Shown here piece after piece: positions 49,201 through 61,400 of a DNA stretch of 64,000 bases (its first letter is position 1; each line of letters starts with the position of its first letter). The notes under the pieces were generated by a model. It was given only the letters and a program-made list of their open reading frames with translations, was not told the origin of the DNA and did not search any database. Both the position numbers and the translations under genes were made by a program. Origin of the DNA: Apus apus (Eukaryota > Chordata > Aves > Apodiformes > Apodidae); contig NC_067283.1 of the NCBI RefSeq assembly GCF_020740795.1, positions 43,513,659 through 43,577,658 of the forward strand, written 5' to 3'.

Positions 49201-52200
49201 TTTTGTCTAAAAGAGAAAGGAGGGAAAGTCAAACATTGGGTCTGTAGGCACCTTCCTTCATAAGCACCTTGTAGGTACAATCTAATCCTGAGGCCCAGTT
49301 TTGTCAGGACTAAATTCCACATAAATCTGACTGCTTAGTGTTGACCACCAGTGGACACAAGTAGCTCTGTACTTGAATCCTGACTCACATCTCTGGAATA
49401 ATTGCTCAGAAGCGTTGGGGGTGCCAGCCAATGGAAAACAGTAGGCACAGAGATTTAGTTGGATTTTAGGCCAGCAGAATCTGGGACTAAGTTAAATATT
49501 TAGATTAATTGAAGGTGTTATTCACCCCTCTCTCCTCCTCAGTTTGGATACCTAGCAATCCGTCTTTTCTTTTAGAGTTCTGAACATTTATGCAACCAGG
49601 AAGAACTATATCCCAACCTCCTTTAGGCTGTCCACAATTAGTCCTACCAGCTACACTCCAGAGTTGAATCACATGCCTTCCAGCAGTGATTTTTAGACCA
49701 CAACTGAGTGTCTGTCAGCTGGCCAAGATTGCACATGCTTTGGAGTCCATCTCTGGTTTCCTAGGAAACCTCGTTCAGGTCCTCCTGCAATGTTCCAAGG
49801 CACCCAGGACACATTTCATTGCTGCCACTGTTCATGTTTTTGTACGTCCCTAAGTAATCAACACATCAAAGGTGCATTTGCATTTTTTATTCTTAAGTTT
49901 CTAAAGGAGTACAATGAATTGCTGACCATGCAAAACTGATTGTATTTCCAGCTATAAAACTCAAGAGCTTTACTGGGAAGTCTGAAGTTGAAACTCTACC
50001 TTATTCACCTCACCTACACTGCCAGTGTTGGGCTACTGACCAGTACTGCTGTTTTCCTTCTTGTTATGTCGACTGGCAGGCCACACTTCATCCAAGCAGC
50101 TACCTGTGGCTTTGCTCTGATTTATTTATCTGCTGTTGTTCAGGACTAGTTATTCTTCAAAGATCAAAATCTCTCTCACAGCCCATATTTCTAATGACAA
50201 CCTGCAACCATTAACAGCTTATCTCTTACCTTCCATGGCAGGCCAGAAGGCTGAACTTTCTCCGGGGAGTCTTTAACATGTACACAGTATCTTTGCTCAA
50301 GAATGAGCTATTTATTTCTTAAAAGAAAAAGGGGGGGAAACATTGCATATTGGGGATATTGGCTAAAATCTTTTTGGTGAGCTTTTCCTTCGAAACAGAG
50401 AATATTCTGTAGAGAGCAAATATTTCTGGGGAAAGCAAAGTTTTAATTAGAAAATTTTTAGACAGTCTTCATATGTTGTGATTCATCTGTCTCTAGAGAC
50501 TCCAAGACCCTTGTCACAGATGTAGGCTTGATATGCACCTTCTCTTCTCTACACACACTGGTCACAGATGTCTGAATTCTACTTTTTTCATGGCAGGCCG
50601 AGGCTTTAATGCTTTTCCCTGGAGGAGAGGTAAGAGCCAGAACATATGTAGGCTGTATTACATTTTCATTTGTAGTCAGTGATGTGTAAAGTTTCTAAAA
50701 GTTGTTGACACTCAGGTGATATGTTCTATCTCCATTAGAGGGGAGATACACAGGGATACACAGTCAGATACCTTTTTGTTTGCAAAGACCTTCTCTCCTT
50801 TTACCAACCCAGAACCGTTCTCCATCACTTCTATCTCATGTAATGAAATACACAGCCTTGTAGTTTTCCAGTCTTATTCCTCTTTCTTATCATTCATATA
50901 TAATGCGTTTCTACCTTCTATTTTGTAGCCGTTTACATTTTATTGATCCTTGGAGTTTACAAGTCAGTGATTTATTATCTTTCACTTCTCTTTGTACTGA
51001 CAGGGAACCTTCCTATTTTTCTACTTCAGATGTAGTGTGAGGTAAAAATATTTGTGGCTGAAACACATCAAAATGTAAGGGACACTTTTAAGCCATGCTA
51101 ATCATTATTACACAGATTTTTAGAAAAAGAGACAAGGAAATTCATGGTTAACACCCCATTTTCTGAAACACCCGTCTTAATGAAACTTGGTGTGGCAGCA
51201 TCTGCCATGTATTAGATGCAGCTGTTTAGAGGGCTGTGCAATGTCTGACGAGAGAGGAGATGAAGGATTGAGACCTTATTTTTTAAGCTTCAGAGCCAGA
51301 AGGTGGGTATCCAAGACTTTTGAGCCAAGGATGAATTCAAGAGCCTGTAATTTAAAAAATAGGATACAATGGCATGTGTGCAGAAAGATAAAATGTTTTC
51401 TTGAACAACAACTGTTGGAAAAGGAGCCAGAATATCTCCTGCACAGCATGGGCCCTAGAGAAGCACTGTGGCCTGTATCACTTTCCAAGTGTGGGCGAGG
51501 GGCAGCACCAGGAATGAAACTGAGGTGAGGGGAAGGCACAGCAAGACATGGGACAGGGACCAGCTGCATCTGCAGGGCAATGACTGCTAACTTTGGCAGC
51601 AGTGGGCATGACTAGTGTTAGAGGTTTGCCACTCCTTCCATGCCAGGTGTTTCCAGACCAAGGGTCAGATCCTCCTGGGTGCAGCGTCATTTGTCCTGCC
51701 CTTTGCTCCTCTCTACTTTGTAAATGAGGAGGTTTAAAAATAGGCCACAGCACTGCAACTGTATTGTCAATAACTAGTCCCCTTTCTCTGGCTCACCTGG
51801 CAAGGCTGGTACTGCTAAAAACCTCACACAGTGCTGAAGAGGAACCAAGGTTGTGCTGAAATGGCTTGGTGGAAATGACAGGTGGCAAAAATAACTTAAC
51901 TTGGTTTGGAAAAGTGTTCTTCTCCACTCCTTGTGGAAGATGTGTGCCTGTCATTTGTTGGTTTGTCACACAAAGGCTCTAGGTGGGTTCCCATTGCACA
52001 GCCACACAAATCTGCAGTTTTTAGGAAGCTTCTCATTTTTATCTGGCCAGGACGTTGCAACAGTGTTGGTTTTTTCCCCCATGGTGGGCCTTGCTATTGC
52101 CACTCAGTCACTTGTTGCATCACACCTAGGTTGATGCAAAGCGTTCCTCTTTGGGCTACAACTACAGTCAATCCAGGAGTTGCAGACAGCTACACTCTTA

Positions 52201-53590
52201 TTAGACAAGGTGTTTTACCATGAGCAGCAATCTTTACAAGACCAGCTGTTGTTTGTGATGTCACGTGCCCCCCCAGCTTGCATGGGATTTACATAACATA
52301 TCCCTTTTCTGCTGTCAAATAAAAGGATAGAGCACAGATTGGAGCTCAGTATAATGGAAGGACACTTTCTGTGAGGAGCTCTCAGCTTTGGCATTTGCTC
52401 GAGGCTGTTTGGGGGCTATGGGGAGGGGGGTGTTAATGATCAGGACAGGCTGTGAGTCTCTTCTGTTTTCCCAAGATTTCAGAAAAAATGGGGATAGACC
52501 TGACAGCTTTCCCCAAATCTGTTGCGTTTGCTAAGATTTTTAATAATGTGACTGGAATACAGCCCTGTGATCTCCAGCCACTCATCACACACACTAATGT
52601 GGCTCTGACAGGGATTTCATTCCTGGCCCCTACACTGAGTGTACAGGAGGCTCTTCGCTAGAAGAAGTGGGGCTTTGTGTAGAAATCCTATGTCTCAGGC
52701 CCACAGTTTGCTCCCTTGGGCTGCTCAGCTGGTTGAGCAAATTCCCTCTGTGAGCTCCAGTGATGTGAGTGCTCCAGAGTTCCTAGCTCACCTCTCCAGC
52801 CACCCAGGACAGAGGAAACAGAGGCAGATTTTGTGACTGTTCCTAAATTAAACAAGCACGATTGCCTCTGCCTAGATGGTGTTTCCTACTGCCATGGTCA
52901 GAGGTAGAATGTGAGTCTGGCAAGGCATTTCTTGTGTTCTTAGGTTCTGCATCTAGCAAAATAAGTGTACTACTCTAGGAAAAAAACCAACCCTGCACAA
53001 CACCAGTGAGCAGCTGCATGTATTTCCCTGCTTAATTTTCCTCACCACTTCATAGTGTTCTTTGGCTTTAAGTCTAATGCTTTCTGAATACAGAGGATCC
53101 TCCTCTCTCCGTCCTCCCCACAGAGTTTTTCTGCATCCCTTTAGCAGCTGGTTCAGCAGCTAAACCAAATCACTCTGCTCTTCCTCTTTCCTGTCAAGTT
53201 CCTCCATGTCTCTGTAAATCTCTTTAAGTCTCTCAAGCTTTGCAGTATTTAAGATCCCAGGTTAATACCTAATCTCTTTGTCCTGCTTCTAGTAGTGGAA
53301 GTCTCCTCTTCCAAGTATTCTCCCTACAAACAAACTAGTTTTCCCAAGTCTCACTGCACCATCAGCCAGCTTGTTGACTATATCACAGAAAAAAAAAATA
53401 AATCTACAGATGGATGAATTGTCACTGCACTTGACCTAGAAATCTTAAAACCTGTTGCCAGTGCTGTATTTCTACCTAGTGGATAAAGGAGAAAAAAAGA
53501 GTTTTAATGATTTGTCCACAACCCTGCAATAAAAAGGAATAAACAGAACTCTGTAGAAACTGGAATTTGTATGGATTATATGTGGTAATT

Positions 53591-53632
53591 TAATAAATAA
53601 ATAAATGGATAAATAGATAAATAAATAAATAA
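53591..53632. repeat. AAAT microsatellite
   Basis: Imperfect (AAAT)n with GGAT and AGAT variants over about 42 bases. Confidence 0.9.
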
Positions 53633-55210
53633 CCTCCTGGTGCAGTAAACTAAAGTCCTTCCCCAAATCCTACCATTGGTTTCACACTCTGAACTGACAG
53701 CTTCTGAAAGTCAATATTGGTCTAGTCACAGAAAGGAAAAGAATCTTATGGTCATTCAACAACATCCAGTTAAATCCAGTAGATTTAGCTACAAGCATTT
53801 AAATAGGGTCCATGTGTCTCTTTTTTTCAGGCACTCTTGCACAGGAGGGAAAATGTGGATTTTGGAGCTACATGGGACAAAAATAATTTAGAAGATTCCC
53901 TTGGGCATCTCAAAATGGAAGAAAAACAAAGTGCAGGTTACTGCTGCGCTGTTGCTGAATGAGGTCACACTTCACACTGTATGTGGATAAAAGACAAGAC
54001 AATTTCTCACTTCTCATTTCTGTTCTGTGCTGCCAGGTTAATTGTTGTCATTGTATTCCCCACAAGAGAATCTTCAGCAGTAGTGCCAAATAAACCAGAT
54101 TAGTGTTCTGGGGCATTTGCTGGAAGTGATGCCAAATCCATTCTTGATCCTAATTATATGAAATATGCTCCAATAATTTTCCACAAGGTGAATAAGAATA
54201 ATGCCAGAACTGCCACTTTCACTAAAGCTCAATTAGGAGGTATTCACTGAACCCAAGGTATATCATAACTTCTTCTTTGCAATTATATTATCCTTTTTGT
54301 AAACTAATGTTTACCTAGAGAAGATGAATTTCCAAATTCCTGGCACCAATACGAGAGTGATATTGGGAGAGAGAGAAAAACACATACAAGACCTGGCCCG
54401 TGTCCCAGCATTAGGCAAACTGACCTTTGGTTTCAATCTCTGCAGACAAGCTGTTGCATCTGTACAATTCCAAGCAGTACACATAGGAAATACACACTCA
54501 AATACAATGTTCGCTCCTGAATCTAAAAGAAGAAATGGCAAGCCACTTGACTGAGAAAATGAAATCAGATTAAACAAATTATCCTTTGTTCGTCATGGAA
54601 CACTTCCTGTGGTGTAGAATACCTTGTTCTGCAATGAATTTCCGATTTCATGATGACTGATTTGCAGCAGCTGACTAAGAAAAAGGTATGTTTCAAAAAC
54701 AGGCACCCACTACCAGCAGCTGCAAATTCAGACTTTTGTGCAAACTATTGAAAAATCATTGTAAAATTGACAGGCTTTCTCCTAGTGTGCAAGGACAATG
54801 AAGTATGTTTTTATTGCATTTGGAAAAGTAAATAAGTAAATTCCTTTACAGCTGGAGTTGAAAGAAGGTGGACAAACACATATACCAAAGCAAGGATAAC
54901 GAATCATGTACATAATCTATAGCTGGCTTATGTAACAGTACCACCTTTCAGAGTTCTTAAAGCATCTTGATTTTCCATTTAAAAAAAAAACCAACAACCC
55001 AGCTTTCTCAATTTAGAGAATTTTGCTAATATCTGACTTTCCTGTTCTGTCTTCATGCTTTTGCTTTTATGGGAAGTCTCTTGAACCCCAAAGCTATCAT
55101 TACAGAAATTGATGTTATGTTTCATGACTTCATTTACCTCTTTACATTTTTTAAGCTTCTTCCACCTCTGAATCTGCTGGAGAGACTATATTTATCGATT
55201 TTCTGATACA

Positions 55211-55465
55211 GGATCACAGAATATCTCAAGTTGAAAGGGACCTGTAAGGTTCACTAAGTACAACTCCCTGCTCTTCGCAGGACTACCTAAATCTTAAACA
55301 TATGCCTAAGAGCATCATCCAGACACTCCTTGAACTCTGACAGGCTTGGTGCTGTGACCGTTTCCCTGGGGAGCCTGTTCAGTGACCAATCGCCCTCTCA
55401 GTGAAGAGCCTTTTCCTCATGTCCCATCTGAACTTCCCCTGGTGCAGCTTCAGATATTTGCTAGA
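55211..55465 (-). mobile_element. CR1 3' tail, minus orientation
   Basis: The + strand starts GGATCACAGAATATCTCAAG and reads as the complement of a CR1 3' end, with AGTTGAAAGGGACCT, CTCCTTGAACTCTGACAGGC, GGGGAGCCTGTTCAGTGACC and GAACTTCCCCTGGTGCAGC blocks. It is truncated and non-coding. Confidence 0.85.
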
Positions 55466-58400
55466 CCAAGCTCTGACTAATTTGCAGGATCACATTGTGG
55501 TTGCTGTATGAGAGAGTGAAGCCTGACATTTAAAGAGGGCAAGAAAATTGTTCAGGTGAGTTAGTGACTTCATGGTCGAGGCATTGGTATGCTTATGGCA
55601 TGCTCTCTGCCACTGTCAGAATGGCTCTCTCAGCTTCAGGTGATAGTTACAAAGGTATCTCCACAAGTGGAGATACTCTCCAGTGGGATAATAGAGTACA
55701 TTGGGATTAAGAAAAAAGCAGCTACACATCTCCTCTCCGTGTACACTGAATGCTGATTATACTCCCCCAGCCCTCTTGCAGGATTCAGCTAAGCAGATGA
55801 TGCTCAATAGCTCACACTCATTCAGGCTAAAGTGCTCGAGGAGGCTATTGTTTTTCCCTTGGCAAAAGCCCAAAAAAGATTTCATTAGCAGTTGCTTATC
55901 AGGAATAGGGACAGGAAATCGTTGTGTCTCTGCTTGGAGACCAGTCCCTAAAATTCAACATGACAGACAAGCCCTTATACATACACTGCAGAGGTTTACA
56001 GCTGCCATGTCCCTGATACTCAAAGTGTGAAGTCTTTCTCGATTGCTGCTGCTGAATGGTGTGAGGGGTTTTGCTCCACTGACATTAGCTCCCAATACAA
56101 ATTAGTATCCTTTTTTTTTCAGGAGCACTGGAAACTTGCCAGCAACTGGGCAAAGCTGAAGAGATGATAAAGGAGAGTTCAGAAGGTCTCCTGGGTGAAG
56201 TCTGAAGGAGATGCACGAGAAAGAAAGAGCAGGAGGGGAAGGGGCTGAACTGGGCTCTAGATCAAGGGATGCAGATCTCACAGCAGATACCCCTCGAGGT
56301 GCCTGTTTGCCTTTCTTGCCACAGGTGGATGCCCAAGGACTTCTAAAGCAGGACAGAGATGGAAGGAAGCTGCATTTCAGAAAGAGCTTGAGGAGCTCTC
56401 TTGCTTGTTTACTTTTAATTAGGTGGTTTAGGATGTCACATAAAATCTGTGTTGCTATATTTCCTCAGTTTTCCCCACAAAATATTAACGGGAACATGGA
56501 AGATGATAGGGGATATTTATAATCTCTGGGATGAATCTGAGGAATCAATACTAGATCTTGTGGGAAATGCCAGTCTCAGGGAGGAAGCTATCAGAGAGAG
56601 GGTTTGAAGGGAAGCTGTATGATCAACAGGCTGTACCTCATTTCTACCAGGAAATTCACTGCTGGGACCCCTGATTTTTAGTAATCCAGTGCATGTTCAA
56701 GGCAGGTATGTCCCTAGCTTGTATCCCAACCCCTGTTTTTGTGTTGATAAGAGACATCAGGATACAGAAGAAGGCCAATTGTGAAAAACAGGTCAGTGTC
56801 AATCTAACCTTGGAAATGGGTCCATTGCAATCTAGCAGCAAGCCTCCACCAGGGCTGCATGTGTTGAGAAATGTTCACCATGGGTTGAATCTTGCATCCA
56901 AGCAATATTCTGTTTAGTTAGTTAATGATGGTAAAGCTGTTCCTGGCATCTGAAAAACGTACGTGCATAAAAAGCAGTATTGATGTGCTGCATGATGGGA
57001 TTAATGGAGCTGGCCAAGCAGCGTTGTTGTGTGCCTCTGCAAACTGCATGATGTAACTTGCTTGCACTGCTGGAGCTTCCTGGAGGCTATGCTAGAATCA
57101 GGGTATGAAAATGTATGCAGGCAAGAGACAGAGCAGTTGCAGTAAGCATGGTCTCCATTGGAGCAAACACAGGTGATTAATAGAGCTGCAAAAATGACCT
57201 GGGATGAGGAGATGGTTGTCTCTTTCTAATGCCAGAAATGAACATTTTCTAGTTGCTGAGATGGAGTGTACATGCCAATTAATTACCATTTTTCAATTAA
57301 TTGTTACTGCGACATACCTTTCCCCAAAGAAATTATTGAGCAATACGACTATAACTCAAACTGGATCTGTCACAGCTGAGAGGGTAACTGACTGCATTTG
57401 CAATTCCTACTTCCCAGGTGTCACACATTTCTTCAGGTAATGGACAGAAGCACAAAAAGGGTAATTTGAGAGAGACATCTCTGTTCCCAGGTCTCATTGA
57501 CTGACACTCAGCTTTCTTCCTGTTTTGTCAAATTTGCTCAGTGTGGTGCTGATGGTGTTGTTAGCTAGTGGTCTCAGCAGAGCTTGCAAAAACCTGGATG
57601 TTTGCATGGGCTGTTTGCCGTGTGATGGGAACTAATGAAGGCTTTTTTACAGAGACTTTGGTGGTCACTGCTCATGACTAAAGCACTCCTAATGAGCAGC
57701 TCTTGCAGGCCCATTAGAGTAACAGCCTGCCAAGAGGAAGCCAATTTTTCATGTTGTGATCTCTGTATTTATTTTCCTACCCAGGAAACAGTTCTTTATT
57801 TCTCCTTTCAACAGATGAAGCCTCTGCTTGGATGTTCTATCATACAAATGCAATATTATTCATTTCTGTAAAGGCCCTTTCCCCCCAGAACTTCATGAGC
57901 TAGAAAAGCATTCAGTGGGCCAAAAGCACACTCTCTTATTGTGCTGTGTCCTATATACTCACAGCCCCAGAATTTATTTTTTTATACTTTATTCTATTTA
58001 CCTGGGTAACCATATAAAGAGTGAAAGCTAATAACTAATAGCCCAAAGTTCCTTGCAGGATACCTGGTAGAAATAACATTTGCCTTCTTCTAATAAGCAG
58101 CAAAAGTTGTTGGAAGAAAATGAAAGCCTGAAGCACTCTTGGTTTGGTTGTTGCCGTTTTGAACTATTTTTGAATCTCCACTAACCTTGGAAGACTTCTC
58201 AGAGGAATGAATGCCGAAATTAGAATATCCATTTCACATGAAATATTGGGAAAGGAGACGAAGGGTTATATTAGCTATTTCATTAGAACTAACTCTCAGG
58301 GTCTGTATCCCAGCCTGCAGCAGAAATGTCAAGAGGAGCAGCTGCTACAGCACGCAAGCCAGCGAAATATTTCCATCTCTGAACAAGGCAAAGGAGGGGG

Positions 58401-61400
58401 GCAGGTGGGGGGAAGCTGAGTGAATTGCGTAAGACTTGAATGTTGTAAAGTAGTGATGAAGGGCTGTATGTCAGCAGAGGCTGAGCTGAACACTTTATCT
58501 GTCTATTTCCAGAGATTAAGGGCCATTTTAATTTAATTTATTTTGTGTGTGTGTGCAGACCTTTGATGGTGCAAATGTGCCGTTGCTTTTGGGTGTTCGT
58601 GTGGTTCCTCCTGAGTACTCTGTCCGCCTCAACCCTTTTTAAAAAAGTCTTTATTGGCACAGCTTTTTCTCAGCTCTCTATCTTCACTAGATGCCAAATA
58701 AGCAAACCTCTTAGCCTATTATGCTACTCAGTCCTACCAAACAACTCTTGCCATCATAAAAGTAGAGCAAATGAACTGAAAAGAACAAAGAGGACAATCT
58801 TTCATGGGTCATTTCTTACACTTCAGTCTCACAACTGCTCTCTGACTAGGTGGGCCATCAGCAATGGCAGTAAGATATTTTTTTCCTGTCATATATTTCT
58901 TTGCCTGCATAAAGACAGAACCCAGGTCTTTCTGGGAACTATTTTGCCTAGTATTTCTTCAAATATTGCTTAACACTAACACATTGTACTCGTAAAGTAT
59001 GTGAAAGGGCTGGGTTGTTGCTATGCCTTTTTAGTCAATGTCAGCAAGTTGGATGGGAGTCTCACTGTAAAGCTGTCGTGGTAATATGCCAGGCTCTGAA
59101 AAAAAAAAATAATTAAGAATAAAAACATTGGCACATAAAAAAGCATGCAAAGCATATAGCAAACCATGGTGCATACTCACTGCCAATACATACTTTGTTT
59201 CATCCCTGTGTCATTCCTGCAGACTTCTAGAAGGATTTGTTAACAAACAACATCCAAAGGGGATAAAGTAGAGCAGTATGTGGCTTTGAGTGTTTTTTCA
59301 TACGTACATGTGACTACTGCTTTTTGATAAGCTAGGCTGTGGATGTATGTCTTCTTTTGGCTGGCTTAAGAGGTCGCTGCCCACAGGTCCTTCTTATTCC
59401 CTGCATATCCTCTACCCAGCCTAGTCTGCTTGCTGAGCTGGTTGTCTGAGCATTTCATAACCTTTTTGGTCCCTCTTGAACTGATTAGGCTAGTCCCTTT
59501 AGTGGGAGAGTTTAGCAACTGTTTTGTCTGAGCACCCTACCAGGAGGTGTGAGGGAGCTGGACACTGGCAGCGAGGCTGTGGCAGAGCTGGAACTGCTAT
59601 TTTTTTCCTTCAGCTCAGCTGTAGCAGTAAGAGGTGACATGGGCACAGTCTTGTTTCTGAGCTGAGGCACGGTCGGCTCCTAGACCATTGTGGTTGAGAA
59701 GCAGAATATTAGAAGAAGGTCACAATTGCCATGGGCTAAAACTATACCCGTAGCCATTTACCACAGCTCAGACTAGTTCATGATAACTCGTTCAAGATCA
59801 GATATTCTAGTTTTCATTTCCTATTGGATCTTGGGCTGCTTTCTAAGTACACTGGCCCCTGCCTATTCCGTCTGTACTAAATATCCCTAGTCAGCCGCCG
59901 GGAATCCACTGTTACCCATTCAAATGTGCAAGAGCAGTATCATGTAGGAACTTTTCATTTTACAGAGTGAATTTGCTGAGACTAAGAGTTCATAAGGCTA
60001 TTCAGCCTTGCTGTACCATATTCAAGATTACAGTGAGCCTTCCCTGCAGCGCGTTGCTATCACTGTGTGTAAAGTCCTGGTGATTCATGGCTGGGTGCCT
60101 GTAGAAAGGCTTTTGGTTTTAATCTATATTGGAGATACCTGTATCTCCTCTGACCAATAAATCATATTCAGTATAAATATATAACTGGGAGGGCCACCTG
60201 GGTTCTTTGACTCTGGTTCCACATAGACCTGGGAAACCAGGTAATAGGAATTTGTAGTCCAGAAAGGTCCATAGAACATTCACTTTTCCTATGTGTTATC
60301 TGCCTTTTGTATAGACCAAATTGTTTGTTTTTGTAAAATGACTACCCAAATAGATACTAAATCTTAGCAATGACAATCATTTAGCCTGACTTCCTCATAT
60401 TGCTCATCCTAACACCCATTCCTGCAGTGAAGGAAATTAATCTTGAGTATTAATATTGTGTATGAAAGCCAGAAATCAGATTGGTCCATTTGCAGTCCAT
60501 ATTAAGTAAGAATCCCCGCAGGTCCTTATTAGATAGAGGAGGGACCAGTTTGAAGTTCCTTGTTACTTAAATGAAACCCATGTTTAGCAAAGCTGTTAAA
60601 TCACAGCTGAAAGCAGACATCTTAATGAATAAATCAGCATTTATGAATAAATAATTGACATGAGTGCTAAAATGGGATTCTCGTTTTCATGCTGTTTCTG
60701 TCCTTGGCCCAAGACTGAGACAGTCAGCATGAGCAGCACTGGTGACCCCTGTGGCGGACACAAGAAGTAAGGGCAAGTTTCCAGAGGTGTAGATATGATT
60801 TGCAGTAGGACCAACAAGAGCATCTCAGTCTGTTGGGAGCTCCAGTTCCTTCAGTTTCAATGTTTCTGGTGAGTTAGGGAGCTGGAATGAGTCTTACCAG
60901 CACTCTTCCCATAGGACATCAATAATGTGAATCAGTGCTGCTCTGGGACACATTCACACTTTGATCAAACAGTAAAAGGCTCAGTGTCTCATTACCAGTT
61001 CATTGAAGATGGCTGCTTTTTCCTGTAATTCTGCTGGTTATTCACATCAGTGGAACTGTCATCACTCACCCAGTTCCTGGGGACAGTTAGTGCCCACTTT
61101 GCATTACCAACCTTTAGTAGGTTATGAGTCTTGCAGCATTTGGTTTACAAGGAAATGAAAAGATTCAAGAAGAGGAATGCTTATGGAAGAAGGTTTTTTG
61201 AGTGCAGTGGCTGTGTCCTGCCTGAGAGAGAGGGGAGGAATTACATCCAGTGCTCATCTTGCACAGAGCTGACTCTGGTATTTTTCTGTCTCCTGCCTAA
61301 GCTCTACACAGGACCATTCCAGCGTGCCATCTTGTTTTGCTAAATATTTAAAATGCCTGTGGTTATGGGGAAATGCCAATTCTGAAATCTGCCACTTTTA

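Larger units (their letters stand above)
44216..55210. other. Intergenic region, no gene seen
   Basis: Eleven kilobases of mostly unique sequence with G+T bias on the + strand. It contains the T-rich tract at 46135-46207 and the AAAT microsatellite at 53591-53632. The longest open stretch (145 codons at 48810-49247, + strand) has no recognisable domain and no exon context. Confidence 0.65.

Noticed and set aside
48810..49247. A 145-codon open frame on the + strand.
   Set aside because: It has no recognised domain, no codon-use signal I can see, and no splice or promoter context.
58545..58973. A 142-codon open frame on the + strand.
   Set aside because: It overlaps a GT microsatellite at its start and resembles no known protein. 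It is probably random.
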